A DNA stretch of 64,000 bases from Phycisphaerae bacterium. GTDB lineage: Bacteria; Planctomycetota; Phycisphaerae; UBA1845. Each line of letters starts with the position of its first letter. Position 1 is the first letter of the stretch. Location: positions 1-64,000 of the forward strand of contig JAJDDT010000055.1 of assembly GCA_029260165.1 (NCBI GenBank), given 5' to 3'. A program made the translations under genes and the position numbers. The notes below the pieces were generated by a model. That model was not told the origin of the DNA. It searched no databases and was given only the letters and a program-made list of their open reading frames with translations. This document shows, in pieces, positions 55,486-63,462 of this stretch.

Positions 55486-55539
55486 AAAAGGGTCAGACAC
55501 TGTCCGTCGAAATCCAAACCTCCAACACAGGCGACAATA

Positions 55540-56037
55540 ATGCCAGGCATAGCGGAACAAAATCACGCATTCAAGACCGAATACATGACCCCTTTTGTCA
55601 ACAGTATCCGAGGGCTTTTTGAAGGTTCACTGGGCAAGAAGGTCACGTTCGGCAAACTCAAAATCAACGAGGATGGGACGCCGCCCCACGAGATCAGCGG
55701 CGTGATTAGCTTCACCGGCACGGTCATGGGGCGCGCTGTCGTAAGCTTTCCCCTGGATGTTTCGGTTTCCATCTGCAAGGATTATTTACAGATGGACGAA
55801 CTGCCTGAGGGTGTCGTCCCGGATTGCATGGGTGAAATCGCCAATGTCATTGTCGGGCGTGCCAAATCCGATTTCTCCGGACACGAGATCATCATCTCTC
55901 CGCCCACCGTTATCCATGGAAGAGACTTCAAGATTTCACCACAACGGGGTGCCGCCTGTGTCTCAATACCATGTACTTGCGATTATGGCGAATTCCAGAT
56001 CGACATCAGCATGATCAACAACTCCGCCTCCGCATAG
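55540..56037 (+). CDS. cheX: CheX-like CheY-P phosphatase
   Basis: 165 residues. The CheC/CheX-family signature is CMGEIANVIVGRAKSDFSGH, with the catalytic Glu and Asn in E-I-A-N. ISGVISFTGTVMGRAVVSFP is a typical CheX strand region. It would remove phosphate from the CheY encoded just upstream, in the absence of CheZ. Some members of this family are annotated as chemotaxis protein CheX without tested activity. Confidence 0.82.
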   Translation: MPGIAEQNHAFKTEYMTPFVNSIRGLFEGSLGKKVTFGKLKINEDGTPPHEISGVISFTGTVMGRAVVSFPLDVSVSICKDYLQMDELPEGVVPDCMGEIANVIVGRAKSDFSGHEIIISPPTVIHGRDFKISPQRGAACVSIPCTCDYGEFQIDISMINNSASA

Positions 56038-56106
56038 CTCGCCATCCAGGATTCCCGTGGGAAAACGGATGGTTGCTGTGTGACAACAATACGTCTGACA
56101 ATCCAC

Positions 56107-56135
56107 AAAAAAAGCCGCCCACCGGGGCGGCTTTT
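56107..56135. terminator. Bidirectional intrinsic terminator between cheX and fliC
   Basis: AGCCGCCC-ACCG-GGGCGGCT (56113-56132): an 8-bp GC stem with an A run before it and four T after it. It lies 70 bases past cheX and 30 past the fliC stop on the other strand, so it can end both converging transcripts. Confidence 0.8.
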
Positions 56136-56164
56136 CTCTTTCCGTATTTGAAGAAACGCTTCGA

Positions 56165-57631
56165 CTATCCACCAAGCAGACTGAGGACGTTCTGCTGCTG
56201 GGCGTTTGCGATGGCGAGAATACTCGTGCCCGCCTGAACGAGAATCTGCGACCTGGTCAGATCGGTTGTTTCCTCAGCGAAGTCCGTATCCCTGATTACC
56301 GACTCGGAAGATGTCAGATTTTCGACCGACACCTGCAACTGATTGATGTTTGGCTGCAGCTTGTTTCGCTCGAACGCTCCCAATCGACCGCGAAGAACCG
56401 CTACCTGGGAAATGACCTCGTCAACAACCTGGGAAGCCTGGTTAAAGTTCTCGGTTCTCAACGATTTGGTGCCGCCGCTCTGAAGGTCCGAGAGGAATCC
56501 GAGCAGCCGACTTCCAAGCTTGTTGGCCTGCATGCTCCTGACGCCGATGGTTTCCTGCTGATTAACATTGACGCGCGGGCCGAGCTGGTAGAGCGAGCCG
56601 CCGTCCGTAATCGCAAAATTGGTCGAACTATCTCCGAACCCGGTGTCGAGCGTAATGGTAAGGTCAAGAAGAAACGACGTAAGAGACATCTCCAGACCGT
56701 CACCAACAGTCGGTTGACCATTGATGGTCCCGACGGCGTCACGTCCTTCGACCTTCTCGCCACCGGTGCCTGCCAGCGTCCCGTCTCGTTTCTCCAAATC
56801 GAACGGCCCACTGCCGTTGGCCTGGTTGACACTGACAAACGCGTCCGAACCGTATTCGCGACTAAGAAGTATAACGCCGGACGCCGTTGTCGGGTCACCA
56901 GGTGTTGCATACGCATTGGCTGAGGCAATGATGCCGGTCGCGTCGGCAACGTTGTTGATCTGCGTGACGATATCGTTGCTCCGCGTGTTGGCGGGGAACG
57001 TCAGCGGGATGATGCCGTCCGGTCCCTGAAGATCGAGGCTGACGCTGGCAGCGCCTGTTGCACTTGCCTCAAAATGCAACTCCGCCTGAAGCGCCGATTG
57101 ACTCACGCTGACGTCGACCGGCAGGAACGACTGCGTACCGAAGTTTCCTGCCAACACATCCACATTTGCGAGCAACGCGTTGTCCACGCCACTTGTGAAA
57201 TAATCAAGGCTTCCATCGAGGAGCTTCCTCCCCGCAAAGGTAGCCGTGTTGGCGATTCGTGAAATTGAATCGATGGCGGAGTCGATTTGCAGTTGATTGG
57301 CGGCGGTCTCCTCGTCGGAGAATGCACCGGCGTTCGCAGCTTCGACGACGAGAGCATTGATATCGTTCAGAAGACTCGAAACCTCGTTCAGGCCTGATTC
57401 GGTCGTCGCAATCACGTTGATGGCTCGTTCGGAATTACCGATCGCCTGCGTCACGGCCGAAATCTCAGACCGCAACCGCTCGGACACGATCAGCCCGGCG
57501 GGATCATCCGATCCACGATTGATACGCAACCCTGTCGAAAGCCGTTGCAACGACACGGCGAGTGTTTTCTGATTTCGCCCGAGTTGAAACCCCGCACTCA
57601 CTGCAGGAATATTTGAATTGATACGTCCCAT
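56165..57631 (-). CDS. fliC: Flagellin
   Basis: 488 residues. The conserved N-terminal D0/D1 domain is LAVSLQRLSTGLRINRGSDD followed by PAGLIVSERL. The C-terminal D1/D0 domain is LTRSQILVQAGTSILAIANA followed by QQQNVLSLLGG. The central variable region (about 150-340) includes a flagellin-IN-like motif (TRSNDIVTQINNVADATGII). The ribosome binding site GGAGG lies 6 bases before the ATG. Downstream is the bidirectional terminator; upstream is a leader with GGA-loop hairpins. Confidence 0.96.
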   Translation of the reverse strand: MGRINSNIPAVSAGFQLGRNQKTLAVSLQRLSTGLRINRGSDDPAGLIVSERLRSEISAVTQAIGNSERAINVIATTESGLNEVSSLLNDINALVVEAANAGAFSDEETAANQLQIDSAIDSISRIANTATFAGRKLLDGSLDYFTSGVDNALLANVDVLAGNFGTQSFLPVDVSVSQSALQAELHFEASATGAASVSLDLQGPDGIIPLTFPANTRSNDIVTQINNVADATGIIASANAYATPGDPTTASGVILLSREYGSDAFVSVNQANGSGPFDLEKRDGTLAGTGGEKVEGRDAVGTINGQPTVGDGLEMSLTSFLLDLTITLDTGFGDSSTNFAITDGGSLYQLGPRVNVNQQETIGVRSMQANKLGSRLLGFLSDLQSGGTKSLRTENFNQASQVVDEVISQVAVLRGRLGAFERNKLQPNINQLQVSVENLTSSESVIRDTDFAEETTDLTRSQILVQAGTSILAIANAQQQNVLSLLGG

Positions 57632-57750
57632 GATTATCCTCCCTGATTTTTGAGTCGCCAGCCATTCGCGTTTTGAAGCTGTTGCGACCCGTTTCCAGTG
57701 CCATCCTTTGGCACTGTCCCGTCACAATCCCTGTGACGCGTACTAGGAAC
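57632..57750 (-). promoter_or_regulatory. fliC leader with tandem GGA-loop hairpins (candidate CsrA sites)
   Basis: Read on the minus strand, the leader has hairpin 1 GUCACA-GGGAU-UGUGAC (57737-57721), a GGGA linker, and hairpin 2 CAGUGCC-AAAGGAU-GGCACUG (57716-57696). It then has a further GGA and finally the ribosome binding site GGGAGGA. Both stems are perfect and both loops show GGA, the CsrA recognition core. Six GGA triplets occur in about 119 bases, two at the translation start. csrA ends 14 bases before hairpin 1. Confidence 0.75.
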
Positions 57751-58011
57751 TTAGCGTGTTCGTTTCTTGTTCTGACCGATTCTCTTTTCACTTTGACTGT
57801 CGGAGGGCAATGAAATCTCCTCCGGGTTCATACCCGCCGCAGAGAGGTTTTCCCGCTTGATGGCGTCGTAAACCTCCTTGCGATGCACGGGCACAGAATT
57901 CGGTGCGGTAATGCCCAGTCGGACCTTATCGCCCCGAATGTCGACGACGGTGATTTCTATATCATCGCCGATCATGATGGTCTCATCTCGTTGCCTTGAT
58001 AGCACCAACAT
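57751..58011 (-). CDS. csrA: Carbon storage regulator CsrA
   Basis: 86 residues. CsrA is a small dimer that blocks translation by binding GGA motifs. [20 protein letters not shown], then [20 protein letters not shown], then [14 protein letters not shown]: all hallmark residues, including the Arg of VHRKEVY, are present. The C-terminal 28 residues ([19 protein letters not shown]) form a longer basic tail than E. coli CsrA (61). GAGGAAGGA lies before the ATG. It sits between fliW and fliC in a single run, the arrangement of the FliW-CsrA-flagellin switch. Confidence 0.95.
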   Translation of the reverse strand: MLVLSRQRDETIMIGDDIEITVVDIRGDKVRLGITAPNSVPVHRKEVYDAIKRENLSAAGMNPEEISLPSDSQSEKRIGQNKKRTR

Positions 58012-58221
58012 CCTCGGTTCCTTCCTCGGCTGTGACGATGCTTCGTCAACCCGTTTGCCGGTTACTTAGCAACATCCATGCCCCGGTTGCGTCCCCGGTG
58101 GAAACGAAACCATGCGCGCAGACGAGCTAAACGATATGCGCTTCGCGGACTCTCGGGAGGATCATCCGGTCCGATCCATTATAGGCCGGATCAACCTCCG
58201 TCCGCTACCCAGATCAACAGA

Positions 58222-58671
58222 CTACGCAGTCCGGCTCATGGCCGACTTGCCTGGGAGGCGCATCAACGGGTGCCTGGTCGAAAACCTCTTATCGCTGAGG
58301 ACGAGCTGCTTGGCCTGGCGGTTTTCCACATTCACCACCAATGGACCCTGCAGATTGCCCGTCAACAGATCGTCAATCTTATTCACGACGACAAAAACCT
58401 GTGCCCCGTCGGGGTCCGCCAAGCCGATCGGCTCAACCTCGTCCACCTTCACGGGCACACGATAGTCCGGCACGAAAAGCCTTGGATCGCAAACGACGAA
58501 CGCGAGGTCAGGCCTGTCAACCGCCTGAAGCCAGTAAAACCCGCTGTCCTCACCCGTCTGCACAAGGGCATAATTGTTCGTGTCGGGGAAACCGAGGATC
58601 CCACGCTCAAACGTGATCAAGCGGGAGTCATCGACTTCCAGACTTCCAAAACGCGACGTCTCAATTATCAT
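58222..58671 (-). CDS. fliW: Flagellar assembly factor FliW
   Basis: 149 residues. SRLITFERGILGFPDTNNYA, then FYWLQAVDRPDLAFVVCDPR, then PLVVNVENRQAKQLVLSDKR is the FliW family pattern. FliW binds flagellin and antagonises CsrA; both partners lie downstream. The ATG at 58671 overlaps the last codons of a small unknown gene (ATGATAATTGA), with GGAGC before it, so translation is probably coupled. A 210-base gap to csrA carries no gene I can support. Confidence 0.93.
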   Translation of the reverse strand: MIIETSRFGSLEVDDSRLITFERGILGFPDTNNYALVQTGEDSGFYWLQAVDRPDLAFVVCDPRLFVPDYRVPVKVDEVEPIGLADPDGAQVFVVVNKIDDLLTGNLQGPLVVNVENRQAKQLVLSDKRFSTRHPLMRLPGKSAMSRTA

Positions 58672-58939
58672 CGCGAAGCTCCAGTGGCCTATCCATAATC
58701 AATCGATTGGTCCCCACGCGCCGACGGTACATCCCGCCGGACAACACCTCGTCGGGTGACACAACATGCCAAACCCAACAACGCAGAAACCAATGGTCGC
58801 TCGACTGTCCCATCATGGTTGGTCGGACGACATCCGGGCCTCCACCCGAACGATTGTCAAGCAGGGTCATCACGCGGGCCACGCATGCGACACCCCACTG
58901 CTTCAAACCTTTCAAACAATCTTTCCATGCGAACTTCAC
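58661..58939 (-). CDS. 92-residue protein of unknown function, coupled to fliW
   Basis: GTG at 58939 with a strong AAGGAG 6 bases before it. The sequence starts MKFAWKDCLKGLKQWGVACV and continues with HWFLRCWVWHVVSPDEVLSG and MYRRRVGTNRLIMDR. It is basic and rich in Trp, Cys and Arg, with no signal peptide and only weak hydrophobic stretches. Its stop overlaps the fliW start by 11 bases, and it begins 10 bases after the flgL stop. Position and start signal say it is a real flagellar-operon gene. I recognise no family. A thin possibility is a CsrA/FliW accessory factor. Confidence 0.6.
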   Translation of the reverse strand: MKFAWKDCLKGLKQWGVACVARVMTLLDNRSGGGPDVVRPTMMGQSSDHWFLRCWVWHVVSPDEVLSGGMYRRRVGTNRLIMDRPLELRDDN

Positions 58940-58949
58940 GTCGTACTCC

Positions 58950-60884
58950 TTAACCCAGGAAGTCCAGCAAGGATAAATTCAACAACTGTGAGCCTGACAA
59001 CAGATTCGCCTGCAACGCCGTTTGCGCCTGCTGAAACTGTGTGACAGCCTCGGTAAAATCAAGCTCTTCAATGTCAGAGAGAAACGCCTGCGTTGCCTGA
59101 ACCGCGTTTTCCGTCTGTTCAATTCGTCCCAAAATCGATTGCCCTCGTGCGCCGATCTCACCACGAGCACGCGTGATATCTGCGTTCAACCCCGCCAGCT
59201 CTCCGCCAACAATACCAATGGCACGTTCGTCGTTGGCATTCAGTGCTTTTTCCAAATCAAGCAGCGATGTAAAGATTCCTTCAGCCCGAACACCGCTGAT
59301 ATCTTCGGATATCAGCCGTGCTTCCGGATCATCCACGCTGGTGAGGATCCCAAGATCGTCCACGGCGAAGGACGCGATGTTCCCCCGTCCAACACTGAGC
59401 GAACCCGCCCCGCCGGACCCGTCCTCGATCGCGATCCCGTTGATGGACTGGTCAACAGACGCAACAACATTGACGCCCGCATCGGACGCGGCCTGGTTAA
59501 TCAATGCAACGACATCGCCAACCGTCTCAGCCCCATCAAGATTGACGTCAAAACTCGCACCGTTCCTGGCGGTGATCGTCAAGTCAGGCTCACCCTCGAG
59601 GATCGCGACCCCCCTGCCAAAATTGAGCGCCGACAGCGGCGTCGCGTCACCAAACGGACTAAGGCCGAGTGCCTTCGCTGTTTCACCATCCTTGTCTGTC
59701 ACATTGAGCGTAGCTCCGGAAACCTGGCTGACGATTTCGATCCCCGTCCTCTCCTGATTGATTCGAGCGGACACGAAAATGTCGGCGGAGTTAATCTGAT
59801 TCAATACATCCTGAATCGTCTCAGCCTCGGAAAGGTCCAACTCGACACTGTTTGTGCCGTTGGTAATGGTGAGACCCGCGGTTTCGGGAATGCCGGCCCC
59901 TGCGTTGACATCCGACAGCAACGTCCCGGTCGTGAGTCGTGGTCCAAGATCGACAGGGCCCGCCGCCGCAGAAGGACCATCCGTTGTTGCAATGCCGAGA
60001 TCGGAAGCGGTCCTGCCCCCCGCACCGTCACGAATGGTGACCCCCGACCCACCGACGGTTAGCCCGTTGCCGTCTATGGCGATCGTCACCGACACCCCCG
60101 CGTCACTCGCGGCAGCTTCGATCATATTCATCACGTCACCAACCGAATCCGCCGTCGAAAGATCAACAGCCACGTTGGTGCCACCGCTGTCGGACAGAAC
60201 GATCGAACCCTTGCGAATACCCTGACGGTTTGCGCCCGCAAGGTCCTCAAGCCTTGTCGTTTCCGACAAATTCGGATCGAGTTCCTTCCCCGAGCGAATC
60301 GCCGATGAAAGCGCGCCGAAAATCGAATCTCCCGTGATGTTCGTCGCTTCCTGATCAAGCCGCCCAACCCGCGCCAGAACATTCCCCGTGTCCCCGACAA
60401 AAGCAACGCCGCCAAGAGCAGAGACAAACGGCGGATGCTGCGTATCACGGCCCGCAAACAGATACATGTCCCGAACCTGCCGATTTCCGATGGTCATCAG
60501 GCGCTCACGAATCGATGCGATCACCAATGCATTCGCCTCACGCTCAGCACCGTCGCTCTGCGGACCAATGCTCTGAGACGCAATCGCCTCCGCATCGTTC
60601 ATCAGATTGTTAACCTCGCTGAGCGCGTCGTCGGCAGACGCCAGCATCAGGTTCGCATGTTGCAGATTCGTCAGAATCTGAGCCTGATCCGTGATCGTCT
60701 TGTTCAGTTTGAGCGATTGCGTCGCCGCCACAGGGTCATCGCCAATCGAGAGAAAACTCCTGCCCGATGCGAGACGCGCCTGCTGCGTGAAGATGTCTGT
60801 CGTATTCCGGCGGAGGGAATCGAGCATCGACATCGTACGCAGTCCGTGAGACACACGCGTCACGTTAACAGGTGAGATAGCCAT
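58950..60884 (-). CDS. flgL: Hook-filament junction protein FlgL, enlarged
   Basis: 644 residues, about twice E. coli FlgL (317). The N-terminal flagellin-like domain reads RVSHGLRTMSMLDSLRRNTT and QQARLASGRSFLSIGDDPVA. The C-terminal helix is LDFTEAVTQFQQAQTALQAN. In between are three flagellin-hook IN motifs: LSTADSVGDVMNMIEAAASD, LSEAETIQDVLNQINSADIF and LDGAETVGDVVALINQAASD. ATG at 60884 with TTGGAG 8 bases upstream. It follows flgK by 18 bases. Confidence 0.9.
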   Translation of the reverse strand: MAISPVNVTRVSHGLRTMSMLDSLRRNTTDIFTQQARLASGRSFLSIGDDPVAATQSLKLNKTITDQAQILTNLQHANLMLASADDALSEVNNLMNDAEAIASQSIGPQSDGAEREANALVIASIRERLMTIGNRQVRDMYLFAGRDTQHPPFVSALGGVAFVGDTGNVLARVGRLDQEATNITGDSIFGALSSAIRSGKELDPNLSETTRLEDLAGANRQGIRKGSIVLSDSGGTNVAVDLSTADSVGDVMNMIEAAASDAGVSVTIAIDGNGLTVGGSGVTIRDGAGGRTASDLGIATTDGPSAAAGPVDLGPRLTTGTLLSDVNAGAGIPETAGLTITNGTNSVELDLSEAETIQDVLNQINSADIFVSARINQERTGIEIVSQVSGATLNVTDKDGETAKALGLSPFGDATPLSALNFGRGVAILEGEPDLTITARNGASFDVNLDGAETVGDVVALINQAASDAGVNVVASVDQSINGIAIEDGSGGAGSLSVGRGNIASFAVDDLGILTSVDDPEARLISEDISGVRAEGIFTSLLDLEKALNANDERAIGIVGGELAGLNADITRARGEIGARGQSILGRIEQTENAVQATQAFLSDIEELDFTEAVTQFQQAQTALQANLLSGSQLLNLSLLDFLG

Positions 60885-60902
60885 GATTGCTACTCCAATT
60901 CC

Positions 60903-62630
60903 TTATGATACCAGTGCAATCAGCTCAGCCGACAGCCGATCGACCACGCTGATAAACCTGGCTGCACCTTGAAACGCACGTTCAAACTTGACCAACTCGA
61001 TCGCTTCCTCATCGAGACTGACACCACTGATGTTTTCCTTCTGTGCCTGAAGCGACGCCAACACGGAATCAGCCGCCTCAACATCGCCACGCGCAGAAGC
61101 AGACGCCACGGCGACCGAACCCGTAACCGACGTTTGATAGTCGCTGATCGAAAGTCCATTCAGGAGCGAGGAAGCGCTATCCAGGGCAAGCGTCAATCGG
61201 GCTGCGTTCGAACCATCACCCACAAGATTCGTGGCCGACGTCGCAAGCAAGTCCGCGTTGCTGCGCAACCCCTGGCTGACGTCGATATCCGCCGCCGACG
61301 TCCCCTCGAAAAACCCATTCACCCCGAGCGACGCCAAAATATTGGCTGTGTCCTCACGCTGACGCTCACCGTCGTGTCCAAACGTGAACGACTTCCCGTC
61401 GTCCGCGCTCAAACGCAAACGATTATCAATCGTGATCTCAGCGGACACGCCATCGACGTTGGCGTTGATGTCAGCCACAAGCGATTCAAGGGTCGTGTCA
61501 TCATCCGTGCCGTCCAGATCGATCTGAATCTGACGACTCGTCGTCGTACCCGACGCAACATCGGTGACGCTGAGATAAAAACTGCCGTTTTGAGGTGCAA
61601 ACGGTAAACCCGCCGCAGACGCATTCAGGGCCGCGGTCGGATCATCAACAACGTAGGAGGAGGTCAATTCGGTGTACCCTGCGACACCCTGCCCGTCGGC
61701 GTGAATGCGGTTGACCTCGAAAATAACAGCACGAGCAAGCCGATCGACATCGTCGATGCGTCCGAACGTGTGCTCGTCTCTCGCAGCGATCAAGCCACGC
61801 AGTTGCCCCGTCCCGACTGCAACCTGCTGATTGTTGTCGGCAAAAACGAGCGAGTCGCGACGACGCTCACCGTCAAGTTTTGAACTAACCGCCAACCCGC
61901 GAGACGCCCCCCCCTGCACCAGCGCTTCGTTACCAATGTAGACGTTCACCGTCTGGTTAGGCTGCATCCGAACACGAACATCCACAATCTCGCTCAAATC
62001 CCGCAGCAGAGAGTCGCGTTGATCGCGAAGCGCGCTCGCGGGCGAACCGTTGGATTCTGTTGAAACAATTTCGGTGTTCAGGTCCGCAATCCCGGACGCC
62101 AATTCGTTGGCCTGCACAATCAGCGATTCGATGTCGTCATTGAACTGCTCGCTAAACTCACCAAGCCTCGCCCGCATCTGCCTCAGCGAGTCCGCCAGCG
62201 TCACACCACTCGCAACAACCAACTCACGAATAGCAGGGTCAGCCGGCGTATTCTGCACGTCATTCACTGCGTTGAAAAAACCCGCCAACCGCGATTCGAG
62301 TTGCAACCCGGTGGCAGGATCAAACAATCCCTCGACAAGCCCCAACGCCTGATTGCGCGTTCCCGCCTCCTCCGAATTACCGATCGCAGCCCGCACACGA
62401 TTCTCAAGGGCCTCGTCCAGATTGCGCTTCAACGACGTCATCGCAACGCCCGCTCCCGGACGCATTCCACCCACGCCGCCCGGACCGTCCAACGGCGTCA
62501 ACCCTGGTGTCTGCCGCGCGTAGTTCGGACTACCCGCGTTGCTGATGTTGTTTCCAACGACCTGCAAAGCGTTTTGGTAACCCAGCAATGCGCTGCGACC
62601 TATATTCAGTGCGGAATCCATCAATCCCAT
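60903..62630 (-). CDS. flgK: Hook-associated protein FlgK (HAP1)
   Basis: 575 residues. The rod/hook N-terminal motif is ALQVVGNNISNAGSPNYARQ. The middle contains NVYIGNEALVQGG and a variable outer domain. The C-terminal segment EEAIELVKFERAFQGAARFI followed by SVVDRLSAEL is the family's coiled-coil end. It caps the hook before the filament. ATG at 62630; 5 bases separate it from the chaperone gene flgN. Confidence 0.95.
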   Translation of the reverse strand: MGLMDSALNIGRSALLGYQNALQVVGNNISNAGSPNYARQTPGLTPLDGPGGVGGMRPGAGVAMTSLKRNLDEALENRVRAAIGNSEEAGTRNQALGLVEGLFDPATGLQLESRLAGFFNAVNDVQNTPADPAIRELVVASGVTLADSLRQMRARLGEFSEQFNDDIESLIVQANELASGIADLNTEIVSTESNGSPASALRDQRDSLLRDLSEIVDVRVRMQPNQTVNVYIGNEALVQGGASRGLAVSSKLDGERRRDSLVFADNNQQVAVGTGQLRGLIAARDEHTFGRIDDVDRLARAVIFEVNRIHADGQGVAGYTELTSSYVVDDPTAALNASAAGLPFAPQNGSFYLSVTDVASGTTTSRQIQIDLDGTDDDTTLESLVADINANVDGVSAEITIDNRLRLSADDGKSFTFGHDGERQREDTANILASLGVNGFFEGTSAADIDVSQGLRSNADLLATSATNLVGDGSNAARLTLALDSASSLLNGLSISDYQTSVTGSVAVASASARGDVEAADSVLASLQAQKENISGVSLDEEAIELVKFERAFQGAARFISVVDRLSAELIALVS

Positions 62631-62635
62631 GGTCG

Positions 62636-63142
62636 TTATCCAATCGCCTCAAATAGTTCACGGGGACGCCGTTGAACCGTTGCTCCACCAGCCGAATACA
62701 ATCCCGCATCGTCACCCGCCGACGTGACAACCGAAAACACCTGCTTCAAATGGCCCAGCGTCTGCTCCGAAACACGCCGAACCAGTCGATTCATCCGTGA
62801 CACATCAGTCACCACCTTCTTCAACCTGGAAATCCGATCATGAGCACGCGATCGCGTCGGCTCGTCCGCATGCTCCACCAACATCCGCGCGGTCATCGTC
62901 CGGGCCAATCCCTTTCCCATCCCCAGCTTCGACCCGATCTGCTCCATCGCCTGCCTGCGGAGCACTTCCTGCTCACTAATCCTGATAATCAACCCCTTCT
63001 CCCGCTCGATGCACGCACCAATCCCGGACACATCCGCCGATCTCATCGCCCCAAGCATCTCCATCAACACCGTCTTCAACTCACACTGGAGCTTCTCGAT
63101 CCGCTCAATAATCAACACCACATTGTCAATCAGTTCATTCAC
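62636..63142 (-). CDS. flgN: FlgN-type flagellar export chaperone
   Basis: 168 residues from the GTG at 63142, almost entirely helical: VLIIERIEKLQCELKTVLME, then a basic middle and the C-terminal helix MNRLVRRVSEQTLGHLKQVF. Length, helical heptads and position just before flgK match FlgN, which escorts FlgK and FlgL to the export gate. Sequence conservation in this family is low, so position carries much of the weight. Confidence 0.75.
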   Translation of the reverse strand: MNELIDNVVLIIERIEKLQCELKTVLMEMLGAMRSADVSGIGACIEREKGLIIRISEQEVLRRQAMEQIGSKLGMGKGLARTMTARMLVEHADEPTRSRAHDRISRLKKVVTDVSRMNRLVRRVSEQTLGHLKQVFSVVTSAGDDAGLYSAGGATVQRRPRELFEAIG

Positions 63143-63154
63143 GTCTCGTCATCC

Positions 63155-63460
63155 TCAATAGTCCGTCTTCGCATACCGCAACGCCGCCGCCTCAAAACGC
63201 TGATACAACACCTCACCAACATCGTCGCTCGCCACCCCGCCCGCTCGCTCTGCCAAAACCTGATCCAACTGCGCCTTGAACACGTCTTCGCCCCGACCGC
63301 CGTGACCCACATCACTCTTCAACGCTGTATTCCGCGCCGACGCCAACAGCGGACCATAAAACACCGATCCCATGACCTGACCCACCGTCTTACGCAGGCT
63401 GCTTTTGCTCGCCTCAACCGACAGTACGTCCGAATTCATTGTTGTATTGATCGCCGACAT
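63155..63460 (-). CDS. flgJ: FlgJ rod-binding domain protein (no muramidase)
   Basis: 101 residues, only the N-terminal rod-binding part of FlgJ: FYGPLLASARNTALKSDVGH, then GGRGEDVFKAQLDQVLAERA, the usual GGxGE.......D. pattern. The C-terminal glucosaminidase domain of enterobacterial FlgJ is absent, as in many non-gammaproteobacteria. It lies between flgI and flgN. Confidence 0.75.
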   Translation of the reverse strand: MSAINTTMNSDVLSVEASKSSLRKTVGQVMGSVFYGPLLASARNTALKSDVGHGGRGEDVFKAQLDQVLAERAGGVASDDVGEVLYQRFEAAALRYAKTDY

Positions 63461-63462
63461 CG

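Noticed and set aside
57632-57750. Sigma-54 promoter for fliC (TGGCAC element in hairpin 2)
   Set aside because: The -12 half (TTGC at the right spacing) is missing. The TGGCAC is explained by the hairpin stem.
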